In this document: positions 53,867-64,000 of the stretch, piece after piece | How the letters are laid out: each line of letters begins with the position of its first letter | How positions within the stretch are numbered: the stretch's first letter is position 1 | Assembly (NCBI RefSeq): GCF_963259705.1 | Contig: NC_081844.1 | Location: 32,615,341-32,679,340 of the forward strand | Length of the DNA stretch: 64,000 bases | Direction of reading: 5' to 3' | DNA from: Myotis daubentonii | Lineage: Eukaryota; Chordata; Mammalia; Chiroptera; Vespertilionidae | Notes under the pieces: generated by a model | The model's input: only the letters and a program-made list of their open reading frames with translations | What the model was told of the DNA's origin: nothing | Database searches by the model: none | Position numbers and translations under genes: made by a program

Positions 53867-54081
53867 CCTAACCGGTTGGGCTCAGTGGATAGAGCATCAG
53901 CCTGCAGACTCAAGGGTCCCAGGTTCGATTCCGGTCAAGGGCATGTACCTTGGTTGTGGGCACATCCCCAGTGGGGGGTGTGCAGGAGGCAGCTGATCGA
54001 TGTTTCTCTCTCATCGATGTTTCTATCTCTCTATTCCTCTCCCTTCTGCTCTGTAAAAAATCAATAAAATATATATTTTTG
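53867..54081 (+). repeat. Ves SINE with perfect 17-bp target-site duplication
   Basis: Near-consensus copy flanked by aaaagtggagtttttgc at 53850-53866 and 54082-54098. Confidence 0.95.
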
Positions 54082-54099
54082 AAAAGTGGAGTTTTTGCA

Positions 54100-54235
54100 G
54101 CCCTGGAACATGGGTATTGTTCTGGTCCCCATATTTACAGATGTGGAAATTGAGGCTAGAGGAGAATCTCCCATAATCCCGCAGCCAGGAAGTGGCAGAA
54201 CCAAGATTTGAACCCAGGCCATTGTGTTGGTTACC
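54100..54235. repeat. MIR element
   Basis: tatttacagatgtggaaatt, cgcagccaggaagtggcaga and tttgaacccaggcc are well-preserved MIR landmarks. Confidence 0.75.
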
Positions 54236-54889
54236 CGCCCCCCTCACCCCGTAGGACTCACCTCCAGCAGCCCCTCTTTAGGGAAGCACCCCTCACCCCC
54301 AGCCTAAGTTGGGCACCGGGTATCTGAGTTTCCCTCCCCACTTTATGATTATTTTGTTTGTCTACTCCACTCCCCTTCCGTGGCAAGTCCCCCGTTCCCT
54401 CCCAGCATCTCTCCCTCCTGGCACATAGTAGGTGCTCAATAAGCTTTCCTTGAGAGGCAGGCATCAGGAGGAAGAGAGGGAAGCTCGGAGAAGAGAAGTG
54501 ACTGTCCCAGGTCGCATAGCTTGTCCCAGCGATGACTTCTCTGTGCAGGGACTTGGGCTGGTCTTGGGGGTGGGGATGCATGAGGGAGGGGTGCTCAGGT
54601 CCTCTTTCTGCACTTTTGGGGGCCAGGGGGCCAGGAAGGGAACCACCCACCTCTGCCTGAGGGGGCCTGGCTTGTGCCTCCTGGGACGCAGTTCCTGGGC
54701 CTTGGGCCAGTGAGACAGTCTGGGCACAGAGCCTGCTTGAGTCACAGGTGGCTGAGCTGATGCCAGGCCACCATCGAAGCAGCTGGAAGGACGCAGTGGT
54801 CAGGGAGGCTCGGGGTGGAACAGTGCAAGGTTACAAGCCCCCAGCCCTCAGGGCAGCCAGGCCCGCCTTGAACCTCTCCCTTGGGTCAC

Positions 54890-55015
54890 ATGGCATCTCT
54901 GAGCCTCAGTTTTCTTATCGGTGGCAGTGAGGCGCGAAGGGCCTCTACTAGGATTTAGAATGGAGACCAGCACACAGGAAGTGCTTGGCCTTTGCTAATA
55001 ACTGGGGTTATTAGC
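54890..55015. repeat. MIR fragment
   Basis: tctctgagcctcagttttct then ttatcggtggcagtgaggcg. Confidence 0.6.
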
Positions 55016-55979
55016 ATGATGGGGGATGCCCGCCACCTTCCTCAGTAACATCCTGGCTCCCCCGCAGACTCCACAGTGTGAACCCCTGACCAGGGCAGCA
55101 CTCACTCCTGGCCAGTGCCGGCAGGTCCCATCCCAGAGGGTCAGGGCACCCACTCCTGGTCCGATTTCTGCCCTAGGTCCTTCCTACACGGGAGCCAAAT
55201 ACCCCAGCCTGAGGGTCAGGAATAGGGACGCGTCACCCCAGTGTGCCGCGATTCTAGGATGTCTGCTCCCACAGGACACCTTTCACCAGGCAAGGCAGGC
55301 CCCTCCTGACATGAGGGTCCCAAGCATGGGGGCCTCCACACTGTTCGCTGTGTGTAAAAGCAAGACTCTCATTCTCTTGCAAACATCCTTGAGTGCCCTC
55401 ATACTGCACAGGCCTGGTGAGGACTCAGTGGTGGAAAAGCCCCATTAGTCAGACAAACACAAGTTATTACCAAATGGCCAAGAAAGCTCACGGGGGGGAG
55501 GGGGGGGCAGGCATTGCAGCCAGGCAGAGGGAACAGCACGTGCGAAGACTCTGAGCCTGGAGAGGGGATGGCATGTTTGAGGAAGAGCAAAGAGGAGCTG
55601 CACTGGGAGCTGAATGAGGGGAGGGAGGGAGGAAGGCAGGATAGAGTTAGATGAGATCCTGGGGGCAATAGGGAGCCAGAGTTGGTTCTAGAGGCTGTGG
55701 TTACGCGTCTTCTGGGCAGCACGTGGAGAATGAGCCTGGAGCTCTGTCCTGGATCTCCAAGAGGCTGGGGCAAGTGTCCAGGTGCCAGGTGGTGAAGGCC
55801 TGGACTGGGAGCATCCAAGAGGGGGTTAGGTCCCAGAAGGGCACAGTTTAGGGTGCCTGCGTTTCCTGCACCACAGCCCCACCATGGCCACAGGGGTCCT
55901 CAGACGCGCCCAACACAGGCAGGGAGCACACTGAGGCCCATTCATTTCTGGTCTTGGTCCCCAGGCCTCACCATGACGC

Positions 55980-56420
55980 CTGATGCACTTTCCGGCACCT
56001 GCGCGCATATGTCCCTGCGCGCCCACGGCCCCCAGGCACCTGCAGCCCGGGCACCCACAGCTAGCGAGCAGGCTGCGTGCACAGCCCCGCGCGTCCCCGC
56101 GCCGCGCACAGGGAGGTTGGTGGCGGGCACGCGCCGGCGGGAGCGCGCACGGCGGGCCCGGGAGGCGGTGGCGGTGGCGGTGGCGGTGGCAGCGGCTCGT
56201 GTCGGCTCCAGCGGCCCCGGTGCCGCAGCCCGCGCCTCGTCCGCGGCGGAGCCGCCCAGGTGAGTGGCCGCGCGGGCCCAGCGACCCCACTCCGCCTCCG
56301 CCCCGCAGCCCCCATTCCCGCCCCGGAGGCACTCGCCTCGCGCTTTCCTCCCGGGCACATCGCCCCTCGCCAGGCCCCCGCGCTCCCCCTGGAAACTTTG
56401 GGGGCCACTCCCCACGCTAG
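55980..56420 (+). promoter_or_regulatory. CpG island and candidate first exon of LINGO3
   Basis: Strong CpG density with a consensus plus-strand donor CCCAG/GTGAGT at 56259/56260. LINGO3 lies next to LSM7 in the human genome with the same relative orientation, and LINGO genes have a non-coding first exon ahead of a single coding exon. The coding exon is not in the window. The assignment rests on synteny and the donor only. Confidence 0.45.
56161..56195. repeat. (GGTGGC)n short repeat
   Basis: Four to five GGTGGC units in the candidate LINGO3 first exon. Confidence 0.9.
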
Positions 56421-57689
56421 GGTTCCCCCCGCCCCTCCACCCGGGCGCAGAGGGATGGGGAGCCGGATGGGCGTCTCTTGGGGGCAGTGAGGACGCCTGG
56501 CAGAATGCACCCCCTCCATAGGTGGAAGAAGGGGGCACCAGCCGGTTAGGGAACAGGGACAATCAGGATGGAGGCTCCAGTCCGCTCCTTCCTGTCCATC
56601 TCTCACCAGGGTCTGGTCCAGCGGGTGGGTGGGTGGGTGGGTGCCAAGCTGCCAGGAAGGTGAAGGGGCATTTGGGGACCTGCTCCATCCTTGGGCCTGG
56701 AGACAGCTCAGCCTGTGGGAGGATTTGGGGGTGCAAGGCTGAGCCCCTTGCGCTGTGGGCTAGTGTCCAAACTGCACCAAGGATGATGGGAGACTTCTCT
56801 CCATCCCCTGAAGCTGGGCCTCTGGGGCCTGGCCAGGGGAGGCCACGGAGCCCCATTCAACAAGTTGGGGGGGGAGCACCTCATGCCTTGATCTGGGCAG
56901 AGAACAGACCCAGCCCTTCCTTTGGAGAGCACCTTAAAACTGGTTTTTTCAACATGTTCCCTGGGAACTAAAGACTCACATACCCTAGCCCCCCAGTCCT
57001 GAGAAACCAGAACTTTGGGGGCTTGGGCCCCAGAACCTGCATTTTCACCAGCGCCCCCTGGTGAGTTCGTGTGTGCACAGAGATGGTTGAGAGCCTCTTG
57101 CTTCTGGCGGAAGGGGGAGGTTGGAAGGGGCATCTGGCGCCACATGGCAGCAGGCAAGGGGCCTTCTGGGGTTTGATGATGGGGGCCTTTGGGGCTAGCA
57201 GGGCTGAGGCCTGGAGCAACCCAGGAGGGCTCCGTGGAGGAGGTGTGGAGGTGGGACGGCTGTGGTGTGTGAGTGCCCAGAGGTGGAGAACTCGGTCTCA
57301 GTGTGGATGAGGCCGTGGAAACCAGGTGTGCCGATGGGGAGGGGGGTGGTCTTCGTCTGGCGTCGGCACCCAGGTGGGCTGTGGGCTCATTGCCTCCAAG
57401 CATCAGCCAAGGGAGACAGGACCTGAGCTGGAAGACCTGGGAGCCTACCCGGGGCTCCCCCACAGACGCAGCGCTCACACTCTATCTGGATTATGTGGGG
57501 TGACAGGACGAAGCCACCCAGCCACGGGAGGGGGTTCAGAAGGGTTAACCCAGCCTTCCTCCTCCTGCTGCTCTGTTCCCTGTCCTACCTGGTGACTTCT
57601 GGCAAAGGACAGCCCCGCTCTGAGCTCCAGCTCTGAGATGAACATGAGCATTGGATTTCCCTCCCACGAGCGGAGACAAATGGCCACGT

Positions 57690-57830
57690 ATCATGCCTGG
57701 TGCTGCTGTACACTCGGTGCTCGGTGAATAGCGGACTGATATTACCCTCGTCACTATCACAGCAGCTCGGCCTTGCACCTGCTCAGCCTCAGTGTGCTCA
57801 TCTGTAGAATGGGGGTGGCTGCTCCTCGCC
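57690..57830. repeat. MIR-like fragment
   Basis: gtgctcggtgaatagcggac and cctcagtgtgctcatctgta resemble MIR. Confidence 0.5.
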
Positions 57831-59074
57831 GCCCCCAGACGGAGCCCAGGACCTGGAGGTGCCTTGCCGAGTGGGAATAACAAGCAGATCTGAGGCAGCA
57901 GCTTGATTTCTCATCCCACGGGGCTGTCACTCCCGGCGCCCCTGAGTCACCAGGTAGCGCACTCTCCAAACACAGCTTGTCCCGGGGGGGCCCGAGGGAG
58001 CCGCCCACCAGCGTGTCAATCCTAAGCCTCAGAGGAGAGCCCACTGCCCTCCTCTCTCCAGCGGGGCTCTGGGATTTAGTGGAGAGGAACTGACCTGAGA
58101 CCCAGGCTCAAATGTTGACTCCCAAGCGGAGTTATGCCGGGTGAGCCAGGGACCCTTCGGACCCTCCGTCTCCTTTTCTCCAAATGGCCTCCACTATTCC
58201 CGCCCTCAGGGCTGGGCAGGTGGGCAGACAACCTCAGTACACAGTGGGCAGCCTCCTCCACCTCCCACAGGCTGGCAAGGAAAGTGGGTCTGGAGGCCCC
58301 CAGGCCTCCAAGGGTTAACAGGGACTCACAGCAGATGAAGGGTAATTAGGGCTTAATGAATTATCATGGATGAGAGCGTAGATCTGGGACACAGGATGAC
58401 CAGTCCTGGGGCGTTGGCAGTGTATCCCCAGAAACAGGCCTTGGAGGGCCCCCACCTCCCAAGTCTGAAGTTTGAATGAGGATGCTACCAGGGCCTGCCA
58501 AACCATGCTCCCCTTGCCCCCTCCAGTCCCAGTTGTGGGGGGTGAGGGGGCCGTGGAGGGTGGTGAAGGGAGGACAGAGAGAGGAGTACCCCGGGGACAG
58601 AGCTGCCAAGCCCCCAGCATCTATTCGCCACCCCTCGCCGGCCCTCCCTGTAGGTTCAGCCGCTGCCTCAGCCTGGCTTGGTCTTGCCCAAAGGGGTCTT
58701 CAGCGTCCCCTGTCCTGGGAGGGGAGGGGAGGCTGTGACCCCTGTGGCCGGGGAGGGAGGACGTCCATTCAGAACAGAGGAGGAGGTGGATGGGACGGGG
58801 CTGGGGTCCAAGGAGAAGGGCTCGCGTGCCCAGCCACGGTCTGCCCCCCCTTGTGCTGAGAGCTTCATGGCACATTCGTCTGGGCCAGCTTGGCTTGGAG
58901 GAGGGGAGGGGCCTGTCTCCCGGGTCCTGCCGTGGTGCACAGATTGCGGGGCCTCTCCCGGGGTAGGTCCCCTCACTTCAGCTGATGCCCAGGGCAGACC
59001 CCCTGGGGAACTTGGCCCCTTCCGCCTTCCCAGCCCCTGCGGCCGGCATACAGCCCACTTCCTCTTCAGCGCGG

Positions 59075-59520
59075 CGGAGACCCTGTGTGTGTCTCCTGTG
59101 GCTGCTGTGACACGTCAGCACAAGTCCAGTGGCTTAAAACCACACAAACGTACCATCTCACATTGTCAGGGGTCCTTAACCCGGTGTGGGCAGCCAGGTC
59201 CTTCCTTAGGCTCCAGGGAGAACCATTTCTGGCCTTTTCCAGCTTCTAGAGGCGCCACATCCCTGGCTCGGGGCCCCTCCCTCCATCTTCACAGCCAGCA
59301 GCACAGCCCCTCCCATCTCTGACTCTGACCCTCCTGCCTCCCTCCGGTGAGGACCCTGCAATGCACTGGGCCCTCTGGGGTGCTCCAGGGCCATCTCCCC
59401 CATCCGGGGTCCACTCATCAGCAAACTTAGCCCCCTCGCCAAGTCAGGTCACGTTCACAGGCTCCAGGAAATTAGGCCGTGGGTGCTCTTGGGGGGGCTG
59501 TTGTTCTACTGACCACAGAC
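59075..59520 (+). repeat. MaLR/MLT1-like LTR
   Basis: tcctgtggctgctgtgacac, cagtggcttaaaaccacaca, ccttttccagcttctagagg and gttcacaggctccaggaaat follow the family pattern, the same family as 8868-9240. Confidence 0.65.
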
Positions 59521-59654
59521 CTCACCTTCCCTGTTGATTTTCTCCATAGCAATGCCCACATGTGGTCTCTAACTCTTTCTTCTGTTTCTCACCCATAGAC
59601 AGGATGACGGGGGTTTTGTCTGTTTTGTTCAAAGCTGTTTCCTGAAAGAACTAG

Positions 59655-59730
59655 AACAGCACCTAGTACATACTAGGTGCCCATTAAGTGCTTGTGGAAT
59701 GAATGAATGAATGAATGAATGAATGAATGT
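59655..59730. repeat. MIR/L2-like end with (GAAT)n
   Basis: agcacctagtacatactagg, tgcccattaagtgcttgtgg and eight GAAT units (59697-59729), the usual tail of this old family. Confidence 0.7.
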
Positions 59731-59842
59731 GGTAAAGGCTTGACCAAGAGCAGAACAGGGCCTAGAACTCAGTTCCTGGCCCTGTCTGGCACCCAGTGGA
59801 GACTTTTCCAGGTACAAGTACCTTCTCGGTTGATTTCTTCTT

Positions 59843-59925
59843 TTTTAATATATTTGTATTGATTTCAGAGAGGAAGGGAGAGGGAGAGAGAGAGAAACAT
59901 CAATGATGAGAGAGAATCGTTTTTG
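59843..59925 (-). repeat. Truncated Ves SINE (3' part only)
   Basis: tttttaatatatttgtattg to atgagagagaatcg, then unrelated sequence; the head is missing. Confidence 0.85.
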
Positions 59926-60485
59926 ACTTGAGCACTTGAAGTGCACCCCGTGTAGGCCAGGATGCCACTGTGCTCAGGGCCCAGGACAGAAGGAGAAGGG
60001 GAGACCCAGAGTGCGGGTGGGTACCAGGGTGTCTGCTCAATACCACACAGCGCCCAACACAACCCCCTACAGCGAATGCCTGGCCCCCATGTCAGCAGTG
60101 CTGTAGGGGAAAGACCCTCACACACCCCCAGTCCCATTCTGCAAATGGGAATACTGAGGCAGAGAAGGAAGAACATCTGTTGAGTGCTGGGGTGTGAGCT
60201 GGGGCCTGTGCTGGGTGCAGATAGGGGTGGCTCTGGGGGGTATCAAAGGTGGAGCTGAGGGCACCTGGAGACCTGGGGACAGGTTGGCTGGGTATGTGAG
60301 AGAGGACTTTCAGTGATACCGTCCCCTGTGAGAGAAAGGGGGAGCAGGGATCACTACTGTTCCCCGGGCTGAGGTTGGGATGCTATGGGGCCTCCTGGGA
60401 GAGGTCAGGGATGTGACTGGATCCTGAGGCTGGAGTTCAGGGGAGACGTGGTGGCCAAGACACAAAATCAAAAGTCATCAGAGAG

Positions 60486-60655
60486 GCCCTGGCCGGGTAG
60501 CTCAGTTGGTTAGAATGTCATCCTGATACACCAAGGTTGTGGGTTCAATCCCTGGTCATGGCACATACAAGAATCAACCGATGAATGCATAAAAAAGTGG
60601 AACAACAAATCAATGTTCCACTCTCTCTCTCTCTCTCTCAGAAAAAAGGGGGGGG
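60486..60655 (+). repeat. tRNA-derived SINE, distinct subtype
   Basis: ggccctggccgggtagctca, then atgaatgcataaaaaagtgg and a (CT)n tail. Same subtype as 46052. Confidence 0.88.
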
Positions 60656-62099
60656 GGTGAAGAGTCATCAGTGAACAGTGGTACTTAGTCATGGGAGGAC
60701 AGGAGGAGAGGCCCCAGGTGGGTGCAGGTCTCTGGGGAGGGAGGAGGTGTGGAGCCCTGCAGAAGCAGGACTGGAATCCAGATCCGATCCTAATCGGGAG
60801 CTGTGAGTCTTGGTCTTCTACCCCTCGGTAAGACCCAGCCTCCAGGGAGAGGACAGGGAGGGACCCTTGCTGGCTTGGGGTGCCCAGCCCTTTAATCTGA
60901 GAGTGGCAGGACCTGGGGGCATTCAGGCATCTTGGCTGCAGTCCGCACACGGCACTCCACCTGAGACCACCCTCCTGCCTGTCCTCCCAGGTTCAGGCCT
61001 GGCCAGTGTCGGGAAAGTGAGGGAAGGGGGTCCTGCAGGGAGAATAGAGTCCCCACTTTCTCTCTCTAAGAACCAGGCAATCCCTCAAGGTGGGGGGGGC
61101 AGAACCTTAGGGGGGAGCCTCAGAAGCTCTAGGCCAGCTTCAAGTCCCCTCCCTGCACCCCCTGACCCCCCATAGAGGAGATGACAGGGCCTTGCCTGAG
61201 GGTGAGGTTAGAGTTGACAAACTGGGTCACAGCTTGAGTGGCCCCCCCGCCGCCTGGCCCGTTGACCAGCTGTCCTCTCATCCTGGGAGTAATTATGGAG
61301 CTGGAGCTCCAACGCCCCAAGGGTTCTTATTTCCTTGGACAGGCCAGGTCCAGAGAGGGTGTGCTTTTCATCCGCGATCACACAGCCCGTTAGAACTGAG
61401 GGCTCCCGCCAGCCTCCCTGTGACTGTGTCGCCGTGGCTGTGCCCTAGCTGTCCCCACCTTTCATCACTTGAGTACTTCCTTCCTGACTTTGTCCTCAGC
61501 CACATTCTATGGCAACTATTTTTTTAAAATTCTCTCCAACCGAAAATTTATGAAAAGTTCATTTTCATCTCCCTGACTGCAGCGCCCGCCCCTCGGCCTC
61601 CATGCCCGCCCCGCACGGCCGCACTCACGGAGGCGTCCTCTGCTGTGCCCTCCACGGACTGTCCTTCCTGCTGCCATCTGCTTGGCTCCCGTCCTCCGCT
61701 AAGTCTTTGCACGAACATCCCTTTCTCAGATAATTAGATCATTGCAATCCCTCGACACCAGCCATCGCCCTTTTCCTGGATTTATTTCTCTCCACTTGCG
61801 CACTCAAGGCAGGCGAGGCTGTTTTATAGCCGTCAGCTCCCAGAAGTTGACCTCTTTGTCTCCGGCACCTGGAAAATGCTCGGAGCACTTGGTACCTGAA
61901 TTGACACGTAAGGGGCGCCAGCATGACGGTATCTCTGGGGGCGATGATAAAAATGGGTCCAGCAAAAACAGAACTGTGTTTTAAATTGTAGCTGGCTGAG
62001 CTGCCAGGACTGTAAAAAAATAAAAATAAAAATTAGCGCGTGTTATCACCCACTTAGCCCTGAGACTTCCCCCTGCCACCTATGGGGAACCTGAGCTGT

Positions 62100-62285
62100 G
62101 GGCTCAGGGCTGTGTGAACCTGAGCTGGTGACTTAAGTTACTTTGAGCTTCAGTGTTCCCGTCTGTAAAGTGGGGGTGACAGCAGCCCCCCCCCCATGAG
62201 CTTGTGTGGGAACTAAAGGGTACAATATAGGTGGAGCCGTTAGCCCCAGGCTGGCACACAGTAAAAACTATAGAAGTGTTCACCA
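62100..62285. repeat. MIR element
   Basis: aacctgagctggtgacttaa, cttcagtgttcccgtctgta and aagtgggggtgacagcagcc are MIR landmarks. Confidence 0.7.
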
Positions 62286-62312
62286 TAATGGTGATGATGA
62301 TGATGATGATGT
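62286..62312. repeat. (GAT)n microsatellite
   Basis: Seven or so GAT units. Confidence 0.9.
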
Positions 62313-62344
62313 ATTAAACGAGGGTTTATTGTATTTATTTTTGT

Positions 62345-62595
62345 TGTTGTTGTTAACCCTCACCTGAGGATATTTTCCCATTGATTTTTAGAGAAAGTGG
62401 AAGGGAGGGGGAGAGACAGAGAGAGAGAAACATCGACTTGAGAGACACATCAGTTGGTTGCCTCCCGCATGCTTCCCAACCAGGGCTGGGGATTGAGCCT
62501 GCAACTGAGGTATGTACCCTTGACCAGAATCGAACCTGGGACCCTTCAGTCTGAGGGCCAGCCCTCTATCCACTGAGCCAAACCAGCTAGGGCAA
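62345..62595 (-). repeat. Ves SINE, third subtype
   Basis: Antisense copy from tgttgttaaccctcacctga to gagccaaaccagctagggc. Confidence 0.92.
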
Positions 62596-62639
62596 ATTAG
62601 GGTTGAAATAGCATTTCAGGAAGACTACGGTGAGGACGT

Positions 62640-62900
62640 TAGTACAGAAAATAACTAGTGACATTGGGGTGAGACCAAAATAAAGTCAGGGAGAGAACCT
62701 TGCAGGGAAGGTGTTTGGCACAGCATATGCAAAGGTCCTGAGGCAGGCTGGTGCCTGGCATGTTGGAGGAACAATGTGTAGGCCGGTGTGGCTGGAGCAG
62801 AATCAGTGAGGGGTAGAGAGGGAGGAGGTGAGGGCAGGAAGATGGGGGGCAGGTTGTGCAAGGCCTGTGGGCCCTGGGGAGGACTTGTAATTTTATGCTA
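62640..62900 (+). repeat. Old interspersed repeat, family not named
   Basis: atatgcaaaggtcctgaggc, ggccggtgtggctggagcag and gcaaggcctgtgggccctgg match a frequent mammalian pattern, also seen in part at 53590-53790 and 55490-55810. Confidence 0.45.
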
Positions 62901-63599
62901 GGGGTGTGAAATTCTCTCCTGCAGAAAGAACATACCAGGCAGCTCTGCCCACAAGGAGTCTGTATTTGGGGGGCTGAAAAGTGGCAGCCCTTTACTCCTT
63001 GAGACAGAGCCAGGGAGGTGTCACTTCCTCCAGAGCAGGCTGCTGAGGTCCTGTCCCCCATTCCTGGGCAAGGGGGCAGTGCCACATGACCACAGGGAGC
63101 AGGCACGGCAGGGACCTGGGAGTGACCTCAGAGCCAGGGACAAGCTGAAGGCGGGACGTTGCCAGAGGCGTGAGACGGGCGGCTGAACAGGGAGCCATCC
63201 GTTCCGGCTCTTGTCCCCACCTGGGACACAGCCTCACCATGTGCTTTCCAGGGCAACAACATGGGAGAGAATGACCTAGAAAAACATCCTCGGAAGGGAG
63301 GCTTGCCGTGGGGAAGGCGTATGTTCCGTGCAATGCCCAGGTTGGGTTAGGACGATGGCAGTGAGAGAGCACAGTCAGCCAGCTCTTGCCCCTCTCCCTC
63401 CGTCTCCCTATTATGCTCCCCAGCTGGGGACAGGCACCTAAGACCTACGGCCTCCTACAGACCAGGGGTCCCTCGATGTCCTCGTGGTGGGACCACATTC
63501 TCAGCTACAGGAGCTCTCTCCCCACCCCTCACCCCTGCTCTGCCTCCATCTTCACGTGTGTGTATCTATACGTGTGTCCAAATTCCCCTCTTGTTATAC

Positions 63600-63745
63600 G
63601 GACAGCAGTCATTCCATTAGGTCACCCTACTCCAGCGTAACCACATCTCAACTAAGCACATCTGCAAAGACTCTACTTGCAAATGAGGCCACGTTCATAG
63701 GTCCTGGGATCAGGACGTGAACATACCTTTTGTGGGGACCCCTTT
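63600..63745 (+). repeat. MaLR/MLT1-like LTR 3' part
   Basis: taaccacatctcaactaagc, acatctgcaaagactctact and ggtcctgggatcaggacgtg. Confidence 0.6.
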
Positions 63746-64000
63746 CTACCCAGTGCAGAGTCCCAGCTCACATGTCACCGTTCCAGGTCTGAAGTCGCCC
63801 TTTCACCAACCCTGGTCACCGGGCTCGTCCATCCATGCTGCTTCCTCCCACAGCCTCTATCCGTGCATCCTCTGGTCTCATTACCTGTGGGTGTTTTTTT
63901 CTTATTAAACTTTGTGTGAATGGGTCTCAGAATTCTGTGACGGAGTTTTGATCAAACTATTTCCATTAAAAAGTACTGAGTGTTGATGTTCATGGATCAG

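Larger units (their letters stand above)
48051..55979. other. Intergenic region between LSM7 and the predicted LINGO3 promoter
   Basis: No coding exon supported. It holds L1, MIR and SINE copies listed separately. 48060-49800, 50650-51280, 52610-53540 and 55020-55480 look unique. 53590-53790 and 55490-55810 resemble each other and 62640-62900 as an old unnamed mammalian repeat (gcaaagactctgagcctgg-like). Confidence 0.7.
56421..64000. other. Region right of the CpG island, predicted LINGO3 intron
   Basis: No coding exon recognised. Apart from the listed repeats, 56420-57650, 57900-59070, 59930-60480, 60660-62090 and 62910-63590 look unique. The last 250 bases hold nothing I recognise. Confidence 0.5.

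Noticed and set aside
56061..56606. Long open frames around the 56-kb CpG island
   Set aside because: They exist on both strands and in several frames, as expected for GC-rich DNA, with no protein similarity recognised.

Overview
This window is nuclear DNA from a mammal, almost certainly a vesper bat (Vespertilionidae). It has GT-AG introns, about two dozen tRNA-derived Ves-type SINEs, and several HeliBat-type non-autonomous Helitrons, which among mammals are known mainly from vespertilionid bats. hAT elements, old L1, MIR and LTR relics are also present. Nothing bacterial is present: no operons, ribosome binding sites or CRISPR arrays. Almost all open frames are shadows of introns and repeats.

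Three protein-coding genes are recognisable, and a fourth is inferred. Their order matches human 19p13.3, read in the opposite direction. From left to right: (1) the 5' end of TMPRSS9 (polyserase-1) on the minus strand, coding exons 1 and 2 (3716-3575 and 914-787), with the rest of the gene beyond the left edge; (2) complete SPPL2B on the minus strand, 15 coding exons from 42464 down to 24515. Splice phases are consistent throughout and both catalytic aspartates and the PAL motif are intact; (3) complete LSM7 on the plus strand, four exons, 42627 to 47911, encoding 103 residues; (4) a CpG-rich stretch near 56.0-56.4 kb with a strong splice donor, where synteny predicts the first non-coding exon of LINGO3, whose coding exon would lie past the right edge.

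SPPL2B and LSM7 are head to head. Their start codons are 162 bases apart inside one CpG island, and both ATGs sit in ATGGCGG, the core of a YY1 site. They therefore share a bidirectional housekeeping promoter. LSM7 serves U6 snRNP and mRNA decay, SPPL2B is an intramembrane aspartyl protease, and TMPRSS9 is a membrane serine protease; the three are neighbours, not a pathway.

The 3.7-24.4 kb interval between TMPRSS9 and SPPL2B is mostly repeats: L1 with an internal CA expansion, LTR relics, SINEs, Helitron, hAT and CA/CT arrays. It also holds a CpG-rich block at 19.0-19.7 kb with a minus-strand donor, a candidate distal TMPRSS9 promoter. SPPL2B intron 13 carries a 1.6-kb minisatellite of 18-19 bp units. 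LSM7 intron 2 carries one Helitron with both ends intact and a second rearranged one.

The most interesting signal is that the Helitrons carry 20-bp inverted repeats containing a perfect match to the CTCF core consensus. This gives paired divergent CTCF-like sites that transposition could scatter.
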